21,224 nt of DNA from Sphingobium sp. CCH11-B1 (GTDB lineage: Bacteria; Pseudomonadota; Alphaproteobacteria; Sphingomonadales; Sphingomonadaceae), in assembly GCF_001556865.1 (NCBI RefSeq), contig NZ_LSJY01000068.1, forward strand, positions 1 through 21,224, read 5' to 3'. This document shows positions 6,779 to 12,553 of the stretch, piece by piece (positions within the stretch are counted from its first letter, which is position 1; every line of letters starts with the position of its first letter). The notes beneath the pieces were generated by a model. It did no database searches, had not been told where the DNA came from, and worked only from the letters and a program-made list of their open reading frames with translations. Made by a program: the position numbers and the translations under genes.

Positions 6779-8688
6779 CAGGCTTCGACCACGAGCGGCG
6801 TGCCCGTCCCCTTCGCCTGGCACGCGAGCACATAGCCTTGCGCCTTGTCGGCGGGCGCAAGGCCGGATTCGACCTCCATCGTCACTTCGCCCTGCAGCAG
6901 CTTGACCACGCAGGCGCCGCATGTGCCCGCACGGCATGCATAGGGGATCTCGACGCCCGCGCCCTCGGCCGCCTCCAGCACGGTCTCGTCCGCGGGCAAG
7001 GCCGCCGACACCCCCGACACGGAGAAGGTCACCGTGCTCGGCGCCACCTCGGCGCTCGGGGCCGGCTTATCCGCTGGCGGGGGCGCGGGCTTGACCTCGA
7101 GATCCTCGTGGTCGGCCGGCAGCGAGGCCGGACCGAACGCCTCGGTGTGCAGCTGCGCTTCGGGGACGCCGAGTTCCGCCAGCACGCCGCGCATCGCGCC
7201 CATCATCGCCGGCGGGCCGCACATATGGATGCGCCGGCTCGCGATCTCCGGCACCGCGGCCAGGATCATCTCGCGCGTGATCGGCCCTTCGGGGCCCATC
7301 CAGACGGTGCCGGGCGCGCGCTGCATCGCGGCGACGACATGGAGGTTGGGAAAACGGCGTTCGAGCCGCTCGAGCTCGTCGCGGAACACGAATTCCTCGG
7401 TCGACCGTGCGCCGTAGAAGAAGAAGATATCACCCTTCCACGCGGTGTCGGTGAGATAGCGCAGCACCGACATCATCGGGGTGATGCCGACCCCGCCCGC
7501 GATCAGCACGATGCTCTGGGCATCCGTTCCCGTGAAGGTGAAGGCGCCGAACGGTCCGCTGACCTTCAGCAGATCGTCGGCGACGACCTTGTCGTGCAGG
7601 TATCGCGAGACCACGCCCTGCTCCTCGCGCTTGACCGTCAGTTCGACATAGGCCCGCTGGGTCGGCGAAGAGGCGATCGTGTAGGAACGGCGCGCGGTCT
7701 TGCCCGCTTCGGGCTCTACCTCGACCTGCAGGAACTGGCCCGGCAGGAAGTCGAACGGCAGCCGGTCGGCGGTCGGGTCCGCGAGCCGGAAGGTCAGCAC
7801 GCTCGGCGTCTCTCGCACGATCTGGACCACGCGCAGCTGCCCCGCCCAGCTTTTGGGCTTGCGCAGCGACGCCCCAGCGGGTGCGGCCGCATTGCTCGGC
7901 GCGAGCCCGGCGCTGTCGGCAACGGGTGCAGGCGCGGGCGCAACCCTGGTAGCGGGAGGGGCAGCCTTCGGCTCCGGCTTTGCTGGAACCTTGGCGGTGG
8001 CGACACCGCCGGCGATCGCCCCGATCCGCCGCAGGCGGAAGATCTGCAGCGCGATAAGCGTGGCGCTCACCAGCCCCAGGAACAGCATGAGAAGGAGGTG
8101 CGAGGGCGAGATGCCGAACCAGTGATCGGCATGGCCGGGCGCGGCCTGGTCGATGTCGAGCTGATCGCGCAGCCAGGCAAGCCCGACCTCCCGGGGCGGC
8201 TGCAAGCCCCCGATCGCGCCCTGCGCGGCGGTGCCGGAGCGGAACAGGTCGGTTCCCTCGCGCAGGCGCCGCGCCGCATCGAGCCGGGCCGAGACCGTGG
8301 TCGCACGCGCGCCGTCGGCCGAGGCGGCGTTGATCATCGCCAGACCCGTGCTTACCCGTTCGCCGGCCTGCGCAGCGACCCGCTGCCTTGCCGCTTCGTC
8401 AAGCGCGGGAAAGGCGAGCAGCTGCGAGATGAAGCCGGTCCGGCGCGATTCGTGGCCGTGCTCATTCTCCCCTTCCCCATTGATCATGCGATCCATCATG
8501 GGGTTCATCATCTTCGCCATGTCCGACGACCCCGGCTCTGCCGGTGCGGACATGCCCCCGCCGGCCGGCATGCCTGCGCCATGATGCGCGGCATGATCCT
8601 CGCCCTCCTGCGCGCCCGCGCTCGCGGACAGGCTGAGAGCGATTGCGCAGCCGAGGCTCAAGCGTCGAAGGCTGATCCGCCTGGACAT
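6778..8688 (-). CDS. Membrane-anchored ferredoxin-NAD(P)+ reductase / [2Fe-2S] ferredoxin fusion with His/Met-rich exported N-terminus
   Basis: 636 residues in an unusual order. Residues 1-27 are a signal peptide. Residues 28-82 are His/Met-rich (EDHAAHHGAGMPAGGGM, MAKMMNPMMDRM, NEHGHE), followed by a helical region to about 195. A membrane span lies at about 197-217, followed by RLRRIG. A Pro/Ala linker covers about 233-272. An FNR-type FAD domain follows (285-388, RRSYTIASS), then an NAD(P) domain (GGVGITPMMS near 398; MCGPPAMM near 489). The C-terminus is a plant-type [2Fe-2S] ferredoxin domain with Cys585, Cys590, Cys593 and Cys623 (CRAGTCGACVV...LAC). The layout puts the metal-binding part in the periplasm and the redox modules in the cytoplasm. 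The start at 8688 is chosen over the ATG at 8694 because AAGGGG is then 6 nt away. Related reductases serve oxygenases; here the neighbours are a b- and a c-type cytochrome. Confidence 0.9.
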   Translation of the reverse strand: MSRRISLRRLSLGCAIALSLSASAGAQEGEDHAAHHGAGMPAGGGMSAPAEPGSSDMAKMMNPMMDRMINGEGENEHGHESRRTGFISQLLAFPALDEAARQRVAAQAGERVSTGLAMINAASADGARATTVSARLDAARRLREGTDLFRSGTAAQGAIGGLQPPREVGLAWLRDQLDIDQAAPGHADHWFGISPSHLLLMLFLGLVSATLIALQIFRLRRIGAIAGGVATAKVPAKPEPKAAPPATRVAPAPAPVADSAGLAPSNAAAPAGASLRKPKSWAGQLRVVQIVRETPSVLTFRLADPTADRLPFDFLPGQFLQVEVEPEAGKTARRSYTIASSPTQRAYVELTVKREEQGVVSRYLHDKVVADDLLKVSGPFGAFTFTGTDAQSIVLIAGGVGITPMMSVLRYLTDTAWKGDIFFFYGARSTEEFVFRDELERLERRFPNLHVVAAMQRAPGTVWMGPEGPITREMILAAVPEIASRRIHMCGPPAMMGAMRGVLAELGVPEAQLHTEAFGPASLPADHEDLEVKPAPPPADKPAPSAEVAPSTVTFSVSGVSAALPADETVLEAAEGAGVEIPYACRAGTCGACVVKLLQGEVTMEVESGLAPADKAQGYVLACQAKGTGTPLVVEA

Positions 8689-8711
8689 CCTCATCCCCTT
8701 AGTGTGCGAGC

Positions 8712-9032
8712 CTACATATCCTTCATCGGCATCGCCGCATTGCCCGGCGCGGGATCGGGTGCCGGCGCGGTCTGGTTGCCGGCCCCGGCGCGCATCGCGT
8801 CATGGTCCATCGCCTGACGGTGATGCCGCTCCATCTCGGCCTGGTTGCTCATCGCGTCCATCGGCGCCGCGTCTGCAGCGTTGCCGCTGTCGGTCAGGAC
8901 CGGGGTGGCGGCGACGCTGTTCGCCGCGGGCGGCACCGTCTGGTCGGCCTGGCGGTCGCAGCCCGAAAGCGCGAGCGCCAGCAACAGGCTTCCGCCGACA
9001 AGTGGAAGGGCTTTCTTCGCATGGTCGATCAT
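8712..9032 (-). CDS. Small His/Met-rich lipoprotein
   Basis: 106 residues with a lipoprotein signal peptide (LLLALALSGC, lipidated Cys25). A low-complexity mature chain follows with a Met/His cluster MDAMSNQAEMERHHRQAMDHD and a Met-containing C-terminus (AAMPMKDM). No known domain. A membrane-tethered periplasmic Cu(I)/Ag(I) binder is a reasonable inference from composition. The start ATG at 9032 has AAGGAG 7 nt upstream. It sits between the first lipoprotein (59-bp gap) and the reductase fusion (23-bp gap) in the MerR-led operon. Its composition resembles the exported N-terminal part of the next gene product, so the two may share a metal-delivery role. Confidence 0.75.
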   Translation of the reverse strand: MIDHAKKALPLVGGSLLLALALSGCDRQADQTVPPAANSVAATPVLTDSGNAADAAPMDAMSNQAEMERHHRQAMDHDAMRAGAGNQTAPAPDPAPGNAAMPMKDM

Positions 9033-9091
9033 GGCTTTGCTCCTTGGCTTGAAAACTGTGTCCGGGCGCCATCCCTGGCGTCCGGACCGGC

Positions 9092-9313
9092 TCATTGCGC
9101 GCTGCGCAGAATCCGGAGACACCGGTCGTGCGAGAGGTTCATCGGGTTGCGCCCCTGCCCCTTCATCTCGCCATGATCATGCGGCGTCTGGAGACCCATA
9201 TTGCCCTCCATCGCCCGGCAACTCTCGACCTGCGCCGAGGTCGGCCGCGTGGTCACACAGGCGCCTAGAAGCAGCGCCGGCGTGAGGACGGCGATCAAAC
9301 GCATTTTCTTCAT
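9092..9313 (-). CDS. Very small lipoprotein with conserved-looking Cys/His/Met motif
   Basis: 73 residues. The lipobox LLLGAC gives lipidated Cys19. The short mature part has two more Cys (ESCRAMEGNMG and SHDRCLRIL), with PHDHGEMKGQGRNPMN between them. The Cys/His/Met content and the position directly behind the regulator suggest metal binding, but I do not recognise the family. The start ATG at 9313 overlaps the regulator's stop codon (ATGA), and AAAGGGG lies about 8 nt upstream, inside the regulator gene. Confidence 0.7.
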   Translation of the reverse strand: MKKMRLIAVLTPALLLGACVTTRPTSAQVESCRAMEGNMGLQTPHDHGEMKGQGRNPMNLSHDRCLRILRSAQ

Positions 9314-9789
9314 GACAAAACCCCTTTCGCTCGTGGTGATCGTTCGTCCTGCGCTGCCTGATGTTTCTTGTTATGCTGCTGGTCTTTCCGCCGCGCCGTC
9401 AGGAAGGCGAGGATCGGGCAATCGGAGACCGGCACTTCGCCCGGGCATTCGTCGGCGAGCATCCGCAGCATGTCGCGGATATCCGACAGGCGCTCGAGCC
9501 GGGCTTCGGCGTCCGCGATCTTGGCAAGCGTGATATCGAGCACGGCCTGGGCATGCGCGGTGTCCGACGCCCTGAGCGCCAGCAGCTGCCGGGCCTGTTC
9601 GAGTGTGAAACCAAGCTCCTGCGCCGAGCGGATGAAATTGACGCGCTCGAGGTCGGTCGCGTCGTAGAGCCTGTAGCCCGCTGCCGTGCGCGCGGGCTCG
9701 CGCAGCAGGCCCATCCGCTCATAATAGCGGATCGTATCCCGCCCCACGCCTGCGGCCGCGGCCAGTTCGCCGATCTTGAAATTGCCCAT
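9310..9789 (-). CDS. MerR-family metal-responsive regulator, Cu(I)/Ag(I) type (CueR/HmrR-like)
   Basis: 159 residues. The N-terminal winged helix-turn-helix FKIGELAAAAGVGRDTIRYY and ERMGLL...GYRLYD are diagnostic of MerR. A long dimerisation helix runs over about 80-112, and the metal-loop cysteines are Cys115 and Cys124 (ECPGEVPVSDCPIL). The position equivalent to Cys82 of MerR and Ser77 of CueR appears to be Ala80 (TAHAQ). Lack of Cys there favours a monovalent-ion sensor over a divalent (Hg, Zn, Cd) one. The two loop Cys are separated by eight residues, as in MerR, rather than seven as in E. coli CueR. MerR proteins untwist a promoter with an over-long spacer, and exactly such a promoter lies upstream (9802-9833), so the gene is probably autoregulated and leads the eight-gene operon. 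The C-terminus (about 133-159) is a basic, poorly conserved extension. Confidence 0.9.
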   Translation of the reverse strand: MGNFKIGELAAAAGVGRDTIRYYERMGLLREPARTAAGYRLYDATDLERVNFIRSAQELGFTLEQARQLLALRASDTAHAQAVLDITLAKIADAEARLERLSDIRDMLRMLADECPGEVPVSDCPILAFLTARRKDQQHNKKHQAAQDERSPRAKGVLS

Positions 9790-9801
9790 GTCATCCGCTC
9801 G

Positions 9802-9833
9802 ATCATGCCGGTAGGACCATGGTCCAGGGTCAA
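9802..9833 (-). promoter_or_regulatory. MerR-type operator/promoter (copy A) of the regulator-led operon
   Basis: On the minus strand: -35 TTGACC (9828-9833), a 20-bp spacer with the perfect dyad GGACCATGGTCC (9814-9825), then -10 CATGAT (9802-9807). The start codon at 9789 lies only 12 bp after the -10, so transcripts from it would have a leader of a few bases at most. Copies B and C align to it in the same register. Confidence 0.8.
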
Positions 9834-9861
9834 GCGGTTTCGCCTCGATCCCGAACGGTCC

Positions 9862-9907
9862 GTTGCCGCCGGCAACCCGCTGCCCCGATGCCTCGCATCA
9901 GGGCAGC
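9862..9907 (-). terminator. Paired hairpins after the gene ending at 9932
   Basis: GCTGCCC...GGGCAGC with an inner GATGC/GCATC pairing (9879-9907), and GTTGCC/GGCAAC (9862-9876), lie downstream of the stop of the 9932-10288 gene. No T run follows. They probably limit read-through into the MerR-type promoter. Confidence 0.5.
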
Positions 9908-9931
9908 GTGTGCCGCCGGGCCACCGGCGCG

Positions 9932-10288
9932 TCAGTTCTTGCGAAGCTCGACGATGTCGTGCTTGGCAGGCGTACCGTCGGCGACGGACACATGCGCGAA
10001 GTGATCATCGAAGATATGATCGATCGTCACATGGCCGACGAGCTGGCGGTGATAGGTCGGCGCCACGCCCTTGGGCGGACCCGGATGGGTCACGACGCGA
10101 TAGACCTCGAGCTTCTGGCCGACCTCGGCGCCATCGGCCTTGCCGATGCAGACGACCGTGCCGTTGCTGCCCGTGTCGACGATCGAGCCGCGCATGAACA
10201 AGCTGTGCCCGATGCCCTGGGCCATAGCGGGGACGGCAGCAAGCATCGAAATGCCGGCAAGCCCGACCATGAGAGTTTTTCTGACCAT
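9932..10288 (-). CDS. Small secreted protein, uncharacterised family, paralogue of 1837-2166
   Basis: 118 residues: a signal peptide (MVRKTLMVGLAGISMLAAVP, cleavage after AMAQ), then GIGHSLFMRGSIV, GTVVCIGKADGAEVGQKLEVYR, RQLVGHVTIDHIFDDHFAHV and DGTPAKHDIVEL. Compared with its paralogue it has a short insert (THPGPPKGVAPTYH) in the middle. One Cys (VVCIGK) is conserved between the two. The function is unknown; a compact beta fold in the periplasm is likely. The start ATG at 10288 follows GGAGG by 5 nt. Upstream are a MerR-type operator (copy C) and a TATACGTA box, so it probably belongs to the same metal regulon. It is transcribed divergently from the gene at 10531. Confidence 0.8.
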   Translation of the reverse strand: MVRKTLMVGLAGISMLAAVPAMAQGIGHSLFMRGSIVDTGSNGTVVCIGKADGAEVGQKLEVYRVVTHPGPPKGVAPTYHRQLVGHVTIDHIFDDHFAHVSVADGTPAKHDIVELRKN

Positions 10289-10343
10289 ATTCACCTCCTT
10301 GGATGGTAAGCCACCGCCCGGACCTGCCGGGGGGAAGAGCGTC

Positions 10344-10375
10344 TCTTCAGGCTTGGGACTACGGTCCCGGGTCCA
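10344..10375 (-). promoter_or_regulatory. MerR-type operator (copy C)
   Basis: The minus strand carries TGGACC (10370-10375), then the dyad GGGACCGTAGTCCC (10355-10368) inside a 20-bp spacer, and TGAAGA (10344-10349) at the -10 position. The dyad and the -35 flank align to copy A without gaps; the -35 and -10 hexamers are weaker than in copy A. It directs toward the secreted gene at 10288, about 60 bp away. Confidence 0.6.
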
Positions 10376-10382
10376 GCCTCGA

Positions 10383-10390
10383 TATACGTA
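10383..10390. promoter_or_regulatory. TATACGTA box (copy 3)
   Basis: The same octamer core as in the 18-bp motifs at 2805 and 3434, in the same orientation, but with diverged flanks. It lies directly beside MerR operator C. By eye I find this octamer only at these three places in the window, each upstream of a small secreted gene. Confidence 0.35.
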
Positions 10391-10429
10391 GAGGCCGCAG
10401 CCGATCTTCTTCCCCGGGCCAGATCTTTA

Positions 10430-10459
10430 TTGACGCGGAGTTGACGGAATCAGCCGTCA
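10430..10459 (+). promoter_or_regulatory. TTGACG direct repeat and TGACGG/CCGTCA inverted repeat upstream of the plus-strand genes
   Basis: TTGACG occurs at 10430-10435 and 10441-10446, and TGACGG-AATCAG-CCGTCA (10442-10459) is a perfect inverted repeat. The second TTGACG with TTCAAA at 10464-10469 (17-bp spacer) could be the promoter of the gene at 10531, and the repeats could be a binding site. No MerR-type dyad is visible in front of the cus genes. Confidence 0.35.
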
Positions 10460-10530
10460 GCACTTCAAAACCCGCGCGGCGCGAGACTTTGGTTGGCTGC
10501 GCCAGCGAAACCCGCTAGATATCGAGGCTC

Positions 10531-10893
10531 GTGAAACGCCTGCTCGCCCTTCTGCTCGTCATCGGAGCGCTGTCCGGTCTCTTCGGAGCCCAGATGGCGG
10601 CCGCGCACAGCGTGCCGCAGGCGGCAGGCGCGCCGCTGGCCAAGGGCATGGATGCAGACTGCATGGCAATGATGGCCAAGCAGCAGCCTGCGCCCAGCGA
10701 AAAGCCCTGCAAGGGCCTGACGCTCGATTGCATCGCCGCGATGGGGTGCGTGATCCCGCTGGTCGCAGCGGACCTGGCAGGCGGCGTTGCGCCTGCGCGT
10801 CTCTACGACGCGCCCAGCTTCTGGACGACCGATACGATATTGACCGGCAAGGCGGTTGTGCCCGAGCCGGATCCTCCCACCAGCCTTGCCTGA
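10531..10893 (+). CDS. Small secreted Cys/Met-containing protein, uncharacterised
   Basis: 120 residues, GTG start with AGG about 5 nt upstream. A signal peptide (MKRLLALLLVIGALSGLFGA, cleavage near MAAAHS) precedes DADCMAMMAKQQPAPSEKPC and LTLDCIAAMGCVIPL, giving four Cys and several Met in a short region. The C-terminal half is Pro-rich with no motif. No family recognised. It opens the plus-strand copper block and is followed by a strong terminator, so it may be transcribed mainly alone, with read-through to the cus genes. Periplasmic Cu(I) binding is a compositional guess. Confidence 0.7.
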   Translation: MKRLLALLLVIGALSGLFGAQMAAAHSVPQAAGAPLAKGMDADCMAMMAKQQPAPSEKPCKGLTLDCIAAMGCVIPLVAADLAGGVAPARLYDAPSFWTTDTILTGKAVVPEPDPPTSLA

Positions 10894-10905
10894 TTGAACG
10901 AGCAC

Positions 10906-10937
10906 GGGCTGCGCGCATCGATCGATGCGCGCAGCCC
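10906..10937 (+). terminator. Perfect 32-bp palindrome acting as terminator
   Basis: GGGCTGCGCGCATCGA followed directly by its reverse complement TCGATGCGCGCAGCCC, then GGTTTCCTTCTTTTC. This is a long GC-rich hairpin with a T-rich tail 12 bp after the stop at 10893. It fits a rho-independent terminator between the two small secreted genes. Confidence 0.75.
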
Positions 10938-10969
10938 GGTTTCCTTCTTTTCAGTCAAAGGTTTTCGTG

Positions 10970-11227
10970 ATGATCAAACTGCTTCCGGCCGCCCTTGTGG
11001 CGGCCCTCAGTCTCGCCGCGCCTGCGCTTGCAACCGACGCGAGCCGCACGCCGCAAGGCCATTGGGAATGGCGGTCGGCGCCGCAATATGGTCCGCGGGC
11101 GACTGGCCCTGCGCGTGTCCGCATATGGGTGCCCGACAGCCGGGACATGGCCAGCTGCGATTGCGCGATGATGCAGGCAAGCGCCGCCGACTGCATGCGC
11201 GGCGCAGTCAGGTCGGACAAGGGCTAA
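10970..11227 (+). CDS. Small secreted Cys-containing protein preceding cusC
   Basis: 85 residues: a signal peptide (MIKLLPAALVAALSLAAPAL, cleavage near ATDA), a middle part GHWEWRSAPQYGPRA with a following VRIWVPD, and a C-terminal SCDCAMMQASAADCMRG with three Cys and adjacent Met. No family recognised. The CxC...C arrangement with Met suggests thiolate/thioether metal binding. It lies 63 bp before cusC on the same strand, with a modest GC hairpin (GCGGCGCG/CGCGCCGC) between them, so co-transcription with cus is likely. The start ATG at 10970 is set by the signal peptide. Confidence 0.7.
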   Translation: MIKLLPAALVAALSLAAPALATDASRTPQGHWEWRSAPQYGPRATGPARVRIWVPDSRDMASCDCAMMQASAADCMRGAVRSDKG

Positions 11228-11290
11228 ACCCGCTCCGGAGCGGCGCGTCACATCTTGGCGCGCCGCCTCTGTCATGAGGGGATGATATCC

Positions 11291-12553
11291 ATGATCATGA
11301 TGCCGAGGCGCGCTGTGCGACGCCTGTTGCTCTCTATCGGTGCGACGCTTGCGAGCGCCTGGGCCGTGCCGGTGTCGGCCGGCCCGCTCACCTACGAGCA
11401 GGCAGTGAGGCTCGCTGCCGCCAACGCGCCAAGCCTCAAGGCGCGCGCGGCGGCGACAGCCGGCGCCCGCTCTTCGGCGGTCGCGGCCGATCGCCTGCCC
11501 GATCCGACGCTCGACCTGGGCCTGCAGAACTTCCCGGTGAGCGGCCCCAATGCCGGCAGCTTCACGCGCGACGATTTCACTATGGCGACGATCGGGTTCA
11601 GCCAGACCTTCCCCAATCTCGCCAAGCGCCATGCACGCGCCGCGCGCGCCGCGGCCGATATCGGTATCGCCGAGGCGGGCGAGCTGGTCGAAGGCCGCAA
11701 CGTGCGGCTCGAGACCGCCCTCGCCTGGGTCGATCTCTATTATGGAGAACGCCGGCTCCGGCAGCTCGACCTGCTCGATGCCAGCCTCGACGACCTGCAG
11801 AAGACCGTGACCGCACGCCTGGCGTCGGGCAGCGCGCGCCCGAGCCAGGCGCTCGAGCCCGACCAGCTCCGCGCCGCCATCGCCGATCGCCGCGCCGAGA
11901 TGGCTGCGGTGGTGGCGCAGGCGCGGGCCCGGCTCGCGCGCTATACCGGCGACCCCGACCCGCAGGCGACGGGCGACCCGCCGATACTCGATGTCGATCC
12001 GATCCGGCTGCGGGCCGGGATCGATGCGCTTCCCGCCGTGCGCGCGCAGGACGCGCGGATCGCAGTCGCCGAAGCGGACGTGCGCCTCGCGCGCGCCGAC
12101 AAGCGCTCCGACTGGAAGGTCGGCGTCACCTATGGCCGGCGCGATCCCATGTACGGCGACATGGCCTCGGTCGGCGTGTCGATCGACCTGCCAATGTTCG
12201 CCGGCAAGCGCCAGAATCCCAGGATCGCTGCCAGCGAGAGCCTTGTGCAAGGGGGTCGGTTCGACCGCGAGGCGATCCGCCGCGAGCTGGTGGCGCAACT
12301 CGACGCCGATCTCGCAGACCATGCCATGCATCTCTCCCGGTTGCGCAATGCCCGCGAGACGCTGGTGCCCCTCGCCAGGCGCCGCGCCGAACTCGACCGC
12401 GACAGCTATGCCGCGGGCAAGCTCGACCTGGGAACCGCGCTGCTCTCGACCCTGGCGCTCGCCGAGGCCGAGGTCGAAACGCTCAACCGCGAGGCCGATG
12501 TCGCGCGCGACGCGGTCCGTATCAACATCACTTATGGGGAGGAGCGGCCATGA
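11291..12553 (+). CDS. cusC: TolC-family outer-membrane factor of a Cus-type efflux system
   Basis: About 420 residues. A signal peptide ends near VPVSAGP. The repeated outer-membrane efflux protein pattern follows, beginning LTYEQAVRLAAANAPSLKAR with long heptad-like Ala/Arg/Leu helices (about 40-240 and 290-415), including RLPDPTLDLGLQNFPV and WKVGVTYGRRDPMYGDM. The protein would form the trimeric outer-membrane duct for CusBA. It is somewhat short for the family but complete. The start is taken at ATG 11291, with GAGGGG 9 nt upstream; ATGs at 11282 and 11297-11300 are near alternatives. Its last codons overlap cusB (ATGA), showing translational coupling. Confidence 0.85.
   Translation: MIMMPRRAVRRLLLSIGATLASAWAVPVSAGPLTYEQAVRLAAANAPSLKARAAATAGARSSAVAADRLPDPTLDLGLQNFPVSGPNAGSFTRDDFTMATIGFSQTFPNLAKRHARAARAAADIGIAEAGELVEGRNVRLETALAWVDLYYGERRLRQLDLLDASLDDLQKTVTARLASGSARPSQALEPDQLRAAIADRRAEMAAVVAQARARLARYTGDPDPQATGDPPILDVDPIRLRAGIDALPAVRAQDARIAVAEADVRLARADKRSDWKVGVTYGRRDPMYGDMASVGVSIDLPMFAGKRQNPRIAASESLVQGGRFDREAIRRELVAQLDADLADHAMHLSRLRNARETLVPLARRRAELDRDSYAAGKLDLGTALLSTLALAEAEVETLNREADVARDAVRINITYGEERP

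Noticed and set aside
6838..8817. 659-codon plus-strand frame over the reductase fusion
   Set aside because: Antisense shadow: the minus strand has FNR and ferredoxin motifs, the plus frame only low-information Arg/His/Gly text.
10955..12331. 458-codon minus-strand frame over cusC
   Set aside because: Antisense to a clear TolC-family protein; no RBS or motif.
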